DNA of 12,413 nucleotides, from positions 226 to 12,638 of the forward strand of contig DCGQ01000009.1 of assembly GCA_002314635.1 (NCBI GenBank), given 5' to 3'. Source of the DNA: Clostridiales bacterium UBA1774 (lineage in GTDB: Bacteria > Bacillota > Clostridia > Oscillospirales > Oscillospiraceae). Under the pieces are notes generated by a model, which was not told where the DNA came from, did not search any database, and saw only the letters and a program-made list of their open reading frames with translations. Made by a program: the position numbers and the translations under genes. Shown here in pieces: positions 6,938 to 12,413 of the stretch. Numbering within the stretch: the first letter of the stretch is position 1; every line of letters begins with the position of its first letter.

Positions 6938-7275
6938 TATTAGTCGTAGGAAGTATAGGCTCCGGCAAGCGGGACTATGCCCGCAGTCTGGGCTATTCCG
7001 ATGAAGCGATGACCGATCGGTTGGAAGAAAAACCGGTTCTGTACGATTTGCAGGAGCTGGTACGGAATGACCCGGATTCCGCGCCGCAGCTTCTCCCCCG
7101 GCTTCTCAACTATGAACTGGTGCTGTGTGATGAAGTAGGGGCGGGAATCATTCCCATGGGGCGGGAAAACCGGGCATGGCGGGAGGCCACCGGGCGGCTC
7201 TGCTGCCAGCTTGCAAAGCAGGCCGAAAAGGTGGTGCGGCTCTGCTGTGGGATCCCCACCGTAATCAAGGAGTAG
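6934..7275 (+). CDS. Short CobU-like protein with altered P-loop
   Basis: This 113-residue protein is a compact relative of CobU. The N-terminus has a P-loop-like GSIGSGKR (6-13) in which the usual Ser/Thr after the lysine is arginine. The C-terminal half matches the CobU end: DEVGAGIIP (66-74), R80-W82-R83, and the LCCGIPTVIKE tail that parallels ELCCGIPMVRKG of the upstream CobU. The middle of CobU, including the guanylylated histidine, is missing. It starts on ATG overlapping the cobS stop and ends 3 nt before cobC, so it is firmly in the operon. I infer a regulatory, partner or divergent nucleotide-binding role; CobU catalysis is unlikely. A shortened family common in Clostridia is also possible. 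Confidence 0.8.
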   Translation: MILVVGSIGSGKRDYARSLGYSDEAMTDRLEEKPVLYDLQELVRNDPDSAPQLLPRLLNYELVLCDEVGAGIIPMGRENRAWREATGRLCCQLAKQAEKVVRLCCGIPTVIKE

Positions 7276-7278
7276 ACC

Positions 7279-7896
7279 ATGGATATCTTGCTGCTGCGCC
7301 ACGGAAAGACCAGCATGAATCAGGACGGGCGCTATCAGGGAAAAACCGATGTACCCCTCTGCCCCGAAGGAGCGGAGGCGTTAAGGCGGGACGGTATCCT
7401 GCCGGAGGTGCAGCGGGTCTATGTAAGTCCCCTGTCCCGTGCCCGGGAAACGGCGGCAATCTGTTTCCCCCATGCGGAACAGCGGGTGATTTCCGGCTTT
7501 TCGGAGATGGATTTCGGCAGCTTTGAGGGCAAAAACTACAAGGAAATGGAGCATGACCCGGACTATCGGGCGTGGGTAGACGGGATGTGTCGGGGAAAAT
7601 GCCCCGGTGGAGAGAGCATGGCGGAGTTTATCCACCGGACGGCGGTGGCCTTTCTCTCCGTACTTCGTGAAGCCGCAGAACTCGGAGAAAAAAGTCTCAT
7701 CATCACCGCCCACGGCGGTACGCTGATGGCGCTGCTCAGTCATTTTGGCAGTCCCTGCCGGGATTATTACGACTACGGGGTGAAAAACGGGCAAGGGTTT
7801 CAATGCAGATGGGCGAAACCGGATTTTCCGCCGGTGCTCACCGATATACAGCGCTTCTCCTGTCTGCATGAAGTCCGTGTGGGAGGTTTCAAGTGA
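7279..7896 (+). CDS. cobC: Alpha-ribazole phosphatase-like histidine phosphatase CobC
   Basis: CobC removes phosphate from alpha-ribazole 5'-phosphate or from the cobamide phosphate during loop assembly. The 205-residue protein is a histidine phosphatase: LLRHGKT (5-11, nucleophile H8), the SPLSRARETA segment (50-59, R54), EMDFGSFEG (76-84, acid E76) and ITAHGGT (142-148, H145). AAGGAG at 7267-7272 overlaps the preceding stop and lies 6 nt before ATG. The fold alone fits other phosphatases such as phosphoglycerate-mutase-like enzymes; position between cobS and the CbiR-like gene decides for CobC. It overlaps the next gene by 4 nt (GTGA). Confidence 0.9.
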   Translation: MDILLLRHGKTSMNQDGRYQGKTDVPLCPEGAEALRRDGILPEVQRVYVSPLSRARETAAICFPHAEQRVISGFSEMDFGSFEGKNYKEMEHDPDYRAWVDGMCRGKCPGGESMAEFIHRTAVAFLSVLREAAELGEKSLIITAHGGTLMALLSHFGSPCRDYYDYGVKNGQGFQCRWAKPDFPPVLTDIQRFSCLHEVRVGGFK

Positions 7897-8852
7897 AATA
7901 TACCTTCAACATGACTACCAGCTCCGATGATGTGGAGCGTTATACGGATTCGGCGGATTTCTGCCGCCAGCTTCAGGGCTTTGACGGGGTGGAGCTGATG
8001 TATTTCGGGGAGGATGAACGGCATATCATCCCGGAAAATCGGATTCTCGGTCTCCACATGAGCTATCATATGAACTGGCTGGACTTCTGGAACCGGGACG
8101 AAACCGCCCTCTGCCGGGAGTATGACGATCTGGAAACCTGCCGGATGCAGTATGGCGGCACGCTGGATCCGTATCGGCTGGTGGAGGAGTTCCGGCGGGA
8201 TCATGCTCTTGCCCGCCGCTTCGGTGTCGAATACATGGTCTACCACCTGTCTGACTGTTCCTTGGAGGAGACCTTCACCTATCGGTTTCGCCACACGGAC
8301 GAGGAGGTCATTGATGCCGCCATCGAAATCATCAACGAAGCCACCGCTGGGATGGACGACGGTGTTTTGCTGCTTCTGGAAAATCTGTGGCTCCCCGGCT
8401 TCCGCTTCACCCGCCCGGACATGACGGAACGACTGCTCAGCGGGGTACGCTACCCCAATGTGGGGCTGATGCTGGATACCGGCCACCTGCTGCACACCAA
8501 CCTGAATCTACGCAGCCAGCAGGAGGGCATTGCCTACATTCACCGCCTGTTGGACCAGCATGGAGACCTGTGCCGGTACATCCGTGGCGTGCATCTGAAC
8601 CAGTCCCTCACCGGCGCTTACTGTCAGGAAACCATGCGTAATCCGCCGGTGCTGGGAGAAACCTATGGGGAACGCTGCACCAAAATGTTCTACCACGCCT
8701 TTGCCGTGGACAAGCATCTCCCCTTCTCCGCCCCCGGCATTCGGGAGCTGCTGGAACGAATTGACCCGGATTACTGCACCTTTGAGTTCATCACCAAAGA
8801 CAGGCAGCAGCATTCCGCCTTTCTATGCGCCCAATGGAAGGCGCTGTGTTAA
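7893..8852 (+). CDS. cbiR: Xylose-isomerase-like TIM-barrel protein, probable CbiR-type cobamide amidohydrolase
   Basis: This 319-residue protein belongs to the AP-endonuclease-2 / xylose-isomerase-like TIM-barrel superfamily. Candidate metal ligands at strand ends are H55 (LGLHMSYH), H118 (VYHLSD), E163 (LLENLW), D195 and H198 (LDTGH), H234 (GVHLNQS) and E298 (FEFI). CbiR of Akkermansia muciniphila is a member of this superfamily that hydrolyses the nucleotide loop from cobamides to release cobyric acid for remodelling. Last position in a CobT-CobU-CobS-CobC operon behind a cobalamin riboswitch supports the same job here. GTG 7893 overlaps the cobC stop, with GGGAGG 6 nt upstream. The superfamily is certain; CbiR function is inferred from context and the symbol is tentative. 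A sugar-phosphate isomerase is the main alternative. Confidence 0.68.
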   Translation: MKYTFNMTTSSDDVERYTDSADFCRQLQGFDGVELMYFGEDERHIIPENRILGLHMSYHMNWLDFWNRDETALCREYDDLETCRMQYGGTLDPYRLVEEFRRDHALARRFGVEYMVYHLSDCSLEETFTYRFRHTDEEVIDAAIEIINEATAGMDDGVLLLLENLWLPGFRFTRPDMTERLLSGVRYPNVGLMLDTGHLLHTNLNLRSQQEGIAYIHRLLDQHGDLCRYIRGVHLNQSLTGAYCQETMRNPPVLGETYGERCTKMFYHAFAVDKHLPFSAPGIRELLERIDPDYCTFEFITKDRQQHSAFLCAQWKALC

Positions 8853-9240
8853 TCTGCACATCATCTATCAGCATGAGCTGCGTATGTATGATGCGCTTAA
8901 AAAACTGAAATCTGATTTCGGATGTCAGCGAATCACGATTCAGACTGGCGGCACCTTAAACGGGTTGTTTCTTCGGGAGAAGCTGATTGACTTTGTCGAT
9001 CTGATCGTTGCGCCGATTCTGATTGGCGGAAAGAATACGCCGACATTGATTGACGGCAGTTCCCTGCATTCGGAAACCGAGCTTTCGCAGCTTGGTGTTC
9101 TGCAATTACAGGAATGTATCGTGTTGGAGGATTCTTACCTCCGCCTGCAGTACAAAGTGATTCATGAGAAATCCCGTAATAATGGGAGATATGGTGTAAA
9201 AAACTCGGTGTTAAGGTTTTTCCTAGCAGTAAAACTATAA
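8851..9240 (+). pseudogene. C-terminal fragment of a RibD_C / dihydrofolate-reductase-like gene
   Basis: In the frame that starts as the CbiR-like gene stops, about 110 residues match the C-terminal half of the RibD_C family. They include LHIIYQ, ITIQTGGTLNGLFLREKL, VAPILIGGKNTPTLIDG and LGVLQLQECIVLEDSYLRLQYKV. The N-terminal half (NADPH-binding start and active-site loop) is absent: immediately upstream is cbiR in another frame. No ribosome site precedes the first in-frame ATG (8887). The last 20 or so codons after HEKS do not look family-like, so the native stop may also be lost. It is probably the remnant left when a deletion joined the cob operon to this gene. The family match is good; non-function is inference. 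Confidence 0.75.
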
Positions 9241-9244
9241 CACC
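9207..9244. repeat. Short inverted repeat GGTGTTA / TAACACC
   Basis: Perfect 7-bp arms at 9207-9213 and 9238-9244 with a 24-nt centre, immediately before the terminator and at the end of the RibD_C fragment. It could be a rearrangement footprint or part of a larger terminator structure. No mobile-element gene accompanies it. Confidence 0.4.
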
Positions 9245-9245
9245 T

Positions 9246-9279
9246 ATGGTCACGGCTGTAGCGGCTGTGACCATTTTTT
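9246..9279 (+). terminator. Intrinsic terminator at the end of the cob operon / RibD_C fragment
   Basis: Stem ATGGTCAC (9246-9253) / GTGACCAT (9267-9274) followed by six T. It follows the last recognisable coding sequence of the rightward transcript. Confidence 0.82.
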
Positions 9280-9318
9280 CTTTATGCAGAAAGACCGGGT
9301 CTGCTTTGTCCCAAGCTC

Positions 9319-9342
9319 AGTCCTTCTGTTCGGGACTTTTTT
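9319..9342 (+). terminator. Possible second weak terminator
   Basis: AGTCC / GGACT (9319-9323 with 9333-9337) and a run of six T. The stem is only 5 bp, so this is a weak candidate. Confidence 0.35.
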
Positions 9343-9374
9343 ACAGTCCCATTTGTTATTTACCCGTGCCAGAT

Positions 9375-9402
9375 TTGATGCTGTCAGAAAATCGCATATT
9401 AT
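9375..9402 (+). promoter_or_regulatory. Possible promoter upstream of the spoVT fragment
   Basis: TTGATG (9375-9380), 16-nt spacer, TATTAT (9397-9402), about 40 nt before the ribosome site at 9443. A plausible sigma-A-type match, one base short on spacing. Confidence 0.4.
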
Positions 9403-9456
9403 CCCAATGAATGCAGATACTACCTCGGCACACTACTATCACAGGAGAATTGCATT

Positions 9457-9633
9457 ATGAAAGCTACCGGTATTGTTCGCCGTATTGATGATCTGGGCCG
9501 TGTCGTCATCCCCAAGGAGATCCGCAGAACCATGCGTATCCGTGACGGCGACCCCTCACAGATGACATTGATGCAGTGGCAGCGTTTCTGCTTTGGAATG
9601 CTCGATTTGGCCAAACGGCAGGGGTGGCAGTAG
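9457..9633 (+). pseudogene. spoVT: Truncated spoVT / AbrB-family regulator
   Basis: ATG 9457 with AGGAG 9 nt upstream opens a 58-residue frame. Its first 33 residues, MKATGIVRRIDDLGRVVIP through RIRDGDP, are the highly conserved N-terminus of SpoVT, the AbrB-type regulator of late sporulation genes. The similarity stops abruptly near 9550. The remaining 25 residues (SQMTLMQWQRF... to TAG 9633) are unlike the family, and the GAF-like sensor domain is gone. The AbrB swapped-hairpin domain needs roughly 45-50 residues, so even DNA binding is probably incomplete. The intact ribosome site means it may still be translated. Most likely a 5' remnant joined to foreign sequence. Confidence 0.8.
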
Positions 9634-9791
9634 TACATAGTAACGGGAAAGGCATGGTGGACTGTGGGGATACTCCTAAAAATGCAGGACTGTTTCTTTT
9701 TTGCATTGCTACCAATATGAGGAATTTTTCGGATGGCAAAATCGTTTTCAAACACCCAAACACGGCAAATAGTCTTTATGAAGGAGTGTGA
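9549..9791 (+). pseudogene. Unrecognised open frame, possible C-terminal gene remnant
   Basis: A frame without stops runs from the point where SpoVT similarity ends to TGA 9789-9791. The encoded peptide (LTDDIDAVAAFLLWNARFGQ near the start, TANSLYEGV at the end) is not one I recognise. Its stop sits 6 nt before the TTG of the next gene and its last codons carry that gene's AAGGAG site, an operon-like layout. No credible start of its own is visible. It may be the tail of a gene whose front was deleted, or chance. Confidence 0.28.
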
Positions 9792-9797
9792 TCCTAT

Positions 9798-10070
9798 TTG
9801 GAACTGAATGTCAGAGACGACAGAAAGCTGGTTGAAGTCTGGTTGACCAAGGCTGAAAAAACAGATCTCAAACTGCGTGAATCGCTCACAGACATTTACG
9901 AAAAATTCAAAAGGGAAAAATATCTGGTGGCCGTGTATGAATCCGGACATCAGGATTTATATCAGAACACGCTGGATCTACTCAAATGGAACAAACACCG
10001 CTTTGCCGAGCTGGAGGTGCTGCGGGAGAAGCAGCAGCACGCGGCGGAGGCAGAACAAAAAACAATGTAG
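9798..10070 (+). CDS. Small conserved-looking hypothetical protein (90 aa)
   Basis: TTG 9798 follows AAGGAG (9781-9786) by 11 nt; no ATG in frame lies near. The 90-residue product is charged and probably all helical: LVEVWLTKAEKTD, a basic KFKREKYLVAVYESG segment with a short beta-like stretch, then DLYQNTLDLLKWNKHRFAELEVLREKQQ. It resembles small hypothetical proteins I associate with Clostridia accessory regions, but I cannot name a family or function. It has no signal peptide or membrane segment. It lies among gene remnants and converges with the flavin oxidoreductase gene. Amino-acid composition makes real coding likely. Confidence 0.62.
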   Translation: MELNVRDDRKLVEVWLTKAEKTDLKLRESLTDIYEKFKREKYLVAVYESGHQDLYQNTLDLLKWNKHRFAELEVLREKQQHAAEAEQKTM

Positions 10071-10263
10071 GGTTATCCCGAAGCTTGACGGAACAGTTGA
10101 TACCGTATATCGCATATGCTGCGAAAACTGTAAGGTAATCTGCCACAGCGGAGAAACGCCTCGGGAAGCTTGTCTCTCTCGATAGCGGCAGCCCGGCTCA
10201 ACTTCCATCGGCATGTTCAACCTGTGCCGGACAAACGGATCAAAGATGCTCTTCCTGCTCTCG
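10071..10263. other. Intergenic stretch with a short unassigned frame
   Basis: About 190 bp between two convergent genes. One frame encodes VYRICCENCKVICHSG... to TAG/TGA near 10185, with a CxxC pair, but it has no start or ribosome site of its own. Nothing firm is seen here. Confidence 0.3.
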
Positions 10264-10303
10264 AAAAAGGAAGCGCCGCAGAGCTTTTTTCTGCAGCGCT
10301 TCC
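10264..10303 (-). terminator. Intrinsic terminator of the flavin oxidoreductase gene
   Basis: On the minus strand GGAAGCGC / GCGCTTCC encloses GCAGA / TCTGC, followed by TTTTTC. It begins 10 nt after the stop of the oxidoreductase gene. Confidence 0.88.
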
Positions 10304-10312
10304 GTATGGAAA

Positions 10313-12244
10313 TCAAATGGAGATTGCAAGTCGAGCAGCTGCTTCCGTGGCGTCTCCGATTCTGGCGACCTTCTTTGCATCACCGATCACATAGACTTCG
10401 GAAACCGTTCCGGCAAGTGCAGCCTCCAGCGGGTTGTAGGATTTGGAACCCACGGCCATGATGACCATATCATAACCGGTCAGAGTGATCTCACCGTCCG
10501 CAGTGGTACAGACAGCACCGTCCGCAGTAAGCTTCTGCACCTTCGTACCGGTCAGAACCTTTATATCGGGATCCTTCAGCAAGCCGGAAAACTGTGATTT
10601 CGTAAAGGGATTTTCACCCACATCGGGCAGCATTTCCACAATCGTTGCCTTTCGGAAATTCGGAAGAATGAACTCGGCGGTCTCCAGACCGACAAGGCCG
10701 CCTCCGACCACAAGGCAGTTGGAGCCGGGTACGACACGTCCTTCCAGAACATCATTTGCCTGAACCGCAGGAATACCCTCATTGGGTACACGGAGCTGGA
10801 CGGGCGTTGCGCCGGTGGCAAGGATAACGGCATCGGGCTTGAGCGCTAGAACGGTTTCTGCGGTGGCCTCGATGTTGTAACGGATTTCTGCGCCGTAACG
10901 CTTGCAGTTCGCCACATAATGCTTGATGGCGGTAGAAAACCGCTGCTTGCAGGGCGGGATGCTTGCGGTGTAGGTCTGTCCACCGGCACGATCGCTCTTT
11001 TCCAGAACGATGACCTTGTGACCACGCTTTGCCAGAACCCATGCGGCTTCCAGACCGCCTACACCGGCGCCCACCACAACAACGGTTTTCGGGTTCACAG
11101 CAGGCTCTATCTTCATTTCAAACTCATGTCCGGTGAAGGGATTGAACGCACAGGAAGCGCCGGGACTGATGCCCCGCTCATCGGGTCCCGTCAGGCACTT
11201 GGACATACAGCCGGTGCAGGGACAGATCTCATCGGTACGCCCTTCTGCGACCTTGTTTGGGAATTCCGGATCAGCCAGTGATGCACGGCCCAGCGCCACA
11301 AAATCCGCTTCCCCGTCTTCAATGACGGCATCGCAGATGGCAGGATCATGCAGGCGACCGACAGCGATCACCGCCATCTTTACGGATTTCTTGATTGCCG
11401 CCGCCAGCTCTGCGTTGAAACCAAGAGGCACACGGAAGTTGCCAATGGAACGGTCGAAATCGCTTCTTGCCATGGGCAGACCGCAGGAAACATTCACCGC
11501 ATCCAGACCGGATTTTTCAATGATTTTCAACATGGCGATCATCTCATTGAGACGCATACCATCCTCTACGGGTTCTTCAGCGCTGATACGCATACAGACC
11601 GGGAAATCGGCCCCACATTTATTCTTGATGTTTTCAACAATCAGTCGGGCAAAACGGGAACGACTGTAAATATCGCCGCCGAATTCATCGGTGCGCTTAT
11701 TCACAAGTGCAGACATGAACTGAGGAATCAGGTAGCCGTGGCCGCCGTGAAGCTCCACACCGTCGCAGCCCGCCTTCTTGGCTCTGAGTGCTGCATCGCC
11801 GAACAGCTCGATCATTGCATATACTTCTTCGGTAGTCAGCTCATGAACCAGCGTATTCCGTACATGCCAGACCAGCGGAGAAGAAGATACGCAGGGATAG
11901 TCAGAGATAGCAGGATCGGACCATCTGCCGCCATGGTGAAGCTGGGTAAAGATCTTTGCACCGTATCGGTGAGCAATATCCGCCAGTTTTTTGAAGCCGG
12001 GGATGTACTGATCATCATAGATACGAAGCTCGTTCAGTGCACCAAGTCCTTTCGGATCCACGGCACAGTACTCCGTGATAATCAGGCCGAAGCCGCCCTT
12101 CGCACGGGCTTCGTAGTAGCCCATCGATTCCTCACCTACGGTACCGTCTACCTCACTGTGGCCGGAACCCATTGCGGGCATGACAAAACGGTTTTTGATT
12201 TCTACGCTGCCGATCTTCCCGGGTTTTGTTACGCTGTCAAACAT
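10313..12244 (-). CDS. NADH:flavin oxidoreductase, Old Yellow Enzyme / 2,4-dienoyl-CoA reductase type
   Basis: The 643-residue protein has the full FadH/BaiCD/enoate-reductase layout. An N-terminal FMN-binding TIM barrel (about 1-335) has ELHGGHGYL at 164-172 (H166, H169, Y171 near the active site). An Fe-S motif C343-x2-C346-x3-C350-x14-C365 follows. Next comes an FAD/NAD domain with VVVVGAGVGG (388-397) and VVGGGLVGLE (512-521), and a C-terminal VIGDAKKVARIGDATEAAA. Family members reduce activated C=C bonds of enoates, dienoyl-CoAs or bile-acid intermediates with NAD(P)H. The substrate here cannot be read from sequence. GGAGG lies 6 nt before ATG 12244. It appears monocistronic, with its own terminator, and has no evident link to the cobalamin locus. 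Confidence 0.94.
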   Translation of the reverse strand: MFDSVTKPGKIGSVEIKNRFVMPAMGSGHSEVDGTVGEESMGYYEARAKGGFGLIITEYCAVDPKGLGALNELRIYDDQYIPGFKKLADIAHRYGAKIFTQLHHGGRWSDPAISDYPCVSSSPLVWHVRNTLVHELTTEEVYAMIELFGDAALRAKKAGCDGVELHGGHGYLIPQFMSALVNKRTDEFGGDIYSRSRFARLIVENIKNKCGADFPVCMRISAEEPVEDGMRLNEMIAMLKIIEKSGLDAVNVSCGLPMARSDFDRSIGNFRVPLGFNAELAAAIKKSVKMAVIAVGRLHDPAICDAVIEDGEADFVALGRASLADPEFPNKVAEGRTDEICPCTGCMSKCLTGPDERGISPGASCAFNPFTGHEFEMKIEPAVNPKTVVVVGAGVGGLEAAWVLAKRGHKVIVLEKSDRAGGQTYTASIPPCKQRFSTAIKHYVANCKRYGAEIRYNIEATAETVLALKPDAVILATGATPVQLRVPNEGIPAVQANDVLEGRVVPGSNCLVVGGGLVGLETAEFILPNFRKATIVEMLPDVGENPFTKSQFSGLLKDPDIKVLTGTKVQKLTADGAVCTTADGEITLTGYDMVIMAVGSKSYNPLEAALAGTVSEVYVIGDAKKVARIGDATEAAARLAISI

Positions 12245-12413
12245 GATTTTCCTCCAATTATCTAATCGTTTTGTATTCGATACCGTCCTTTACGGTTAAA
12301 TCCATGATTTCCGTAGTTTTTCACAAGCGGATGACATATTTCTGCGAAGGAGGAAGCCTTCGTACAAGGCTCTATCACCAAAAACGATTACTCCAACAAG
12401 CCATTGATCGCAG
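12245..12413. other. Upstream region of the flavin oxidoreductase gene
   Basis: This 169-bp stretch has the GGAGG ribosome site (12251-12255, minus strand). It also has a perfect 5-bp inverted repeat ACCGT/ACGGT (12282-12286 with 12292-12296) and a CGAAGG/CCTTCG repeat near 12345-12362. No convincing minus-strand promoter was found. Any upstream gene would lie off window. Confidence 0.4.

Noticed and set aside
7800..8813. Minus-strand open frames opposite cobC and the CbiR-like gene
   Set aside because: Antisense shadows; the plus-strand frames carry conserved catalytic motifs and operon-type overlaps.
9408..9438. Sigma-G-like promoter TGAATG-18-ACTACTA before the spoVT fragment
   Set aside because: The predicted start would fall inside the AGGAG ribosome site, leaving almost no leader. 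The -10 match is only partial.
11348..12265. Plus-strand open frame of 305 codons
   Set aside because: It lies antisense to the oxidoreductase, with no ribosome site and no family features; a shadow of codon bias.
12388..12411. Possible tail of another minus-strand gene (AINGLLE then stop)
   Set aside because: Only seven codons are visible, and any frame would give such a tail by chance.

Overview
The window (about 55% GC by eye) looks like chromosomal DNA of an anaerobic Clostridia-class Firmicute, probably a gut-type, spore-forming lineage. The reasons are the Gram-positive ribosome binding sites, a secreted protein with GLUG/cadherin-like repeats, an NADH:flavin (Old Yellow Enzyme type) oxidoreductase with an Fe-S cluster, and an N-terminal piece of the sporulation regulator SpoVT. 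The assignment below class level is a guess.

The left and central two thirds form one cobalamin (B12) locus built around a divergent promoter region (about 3940-4060). Leftward, a sigma-A-type promoter starts a leader of about 790 nt that carries two cobalamin riboswitches in series. A strong intrinsic terminator lies between them. The leader ends at a very large secreted protein (3147 to beyond position 1) with a signal peptide, two cadherin-like sandwich domains, GLUG repeats, an EF-hand-type calcium loop and, at the window edge, a DUF4430 / transcobalamin-C-terminal-like domain. Rightward, a near-consensus promoter drives a third cobalamin riboswitch followed by two intrinsic terminators. 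After these comes a compact operon: cobT, cobU, cobS, a short cobU paralogue, cobC and a xylose-isomerase-like TIM-barrel protein resembling the cobamide amidohydrolase CbiR. Adjacent genes overlap by 4 nt or are 3 nt apart.

Together these genes suggest corrinoid scavenging: capture at the surface, possible removal of the old nucleotide loop (CbiR-like), and rebuilding of the loop with a chosen lower ligand (CobT/CobU/CobS/CobC), all repressed by intracellular cobalamin. No corrin-ring, lower-ligand or transporter gene is in the window.

From about 8851 to 10200 the sequence looks like a deletion or rearrangement scar. It holds the C-terminal part of a RibD_C/dihydrofolate-reductase-like gene, a terminator, the first 33 or so residues of spoVT, an unrecognised open frame, and a plausible intact 90-residue hypothetical protein. 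On the right, a 643-residue Old Yellow Enzyme / 2,4-dienoyl-CoA-reductase-like protein is encoded on the minus strand with its own terminator. No tRNA, rRNA, CRISPR array, transposase or origin was seen.
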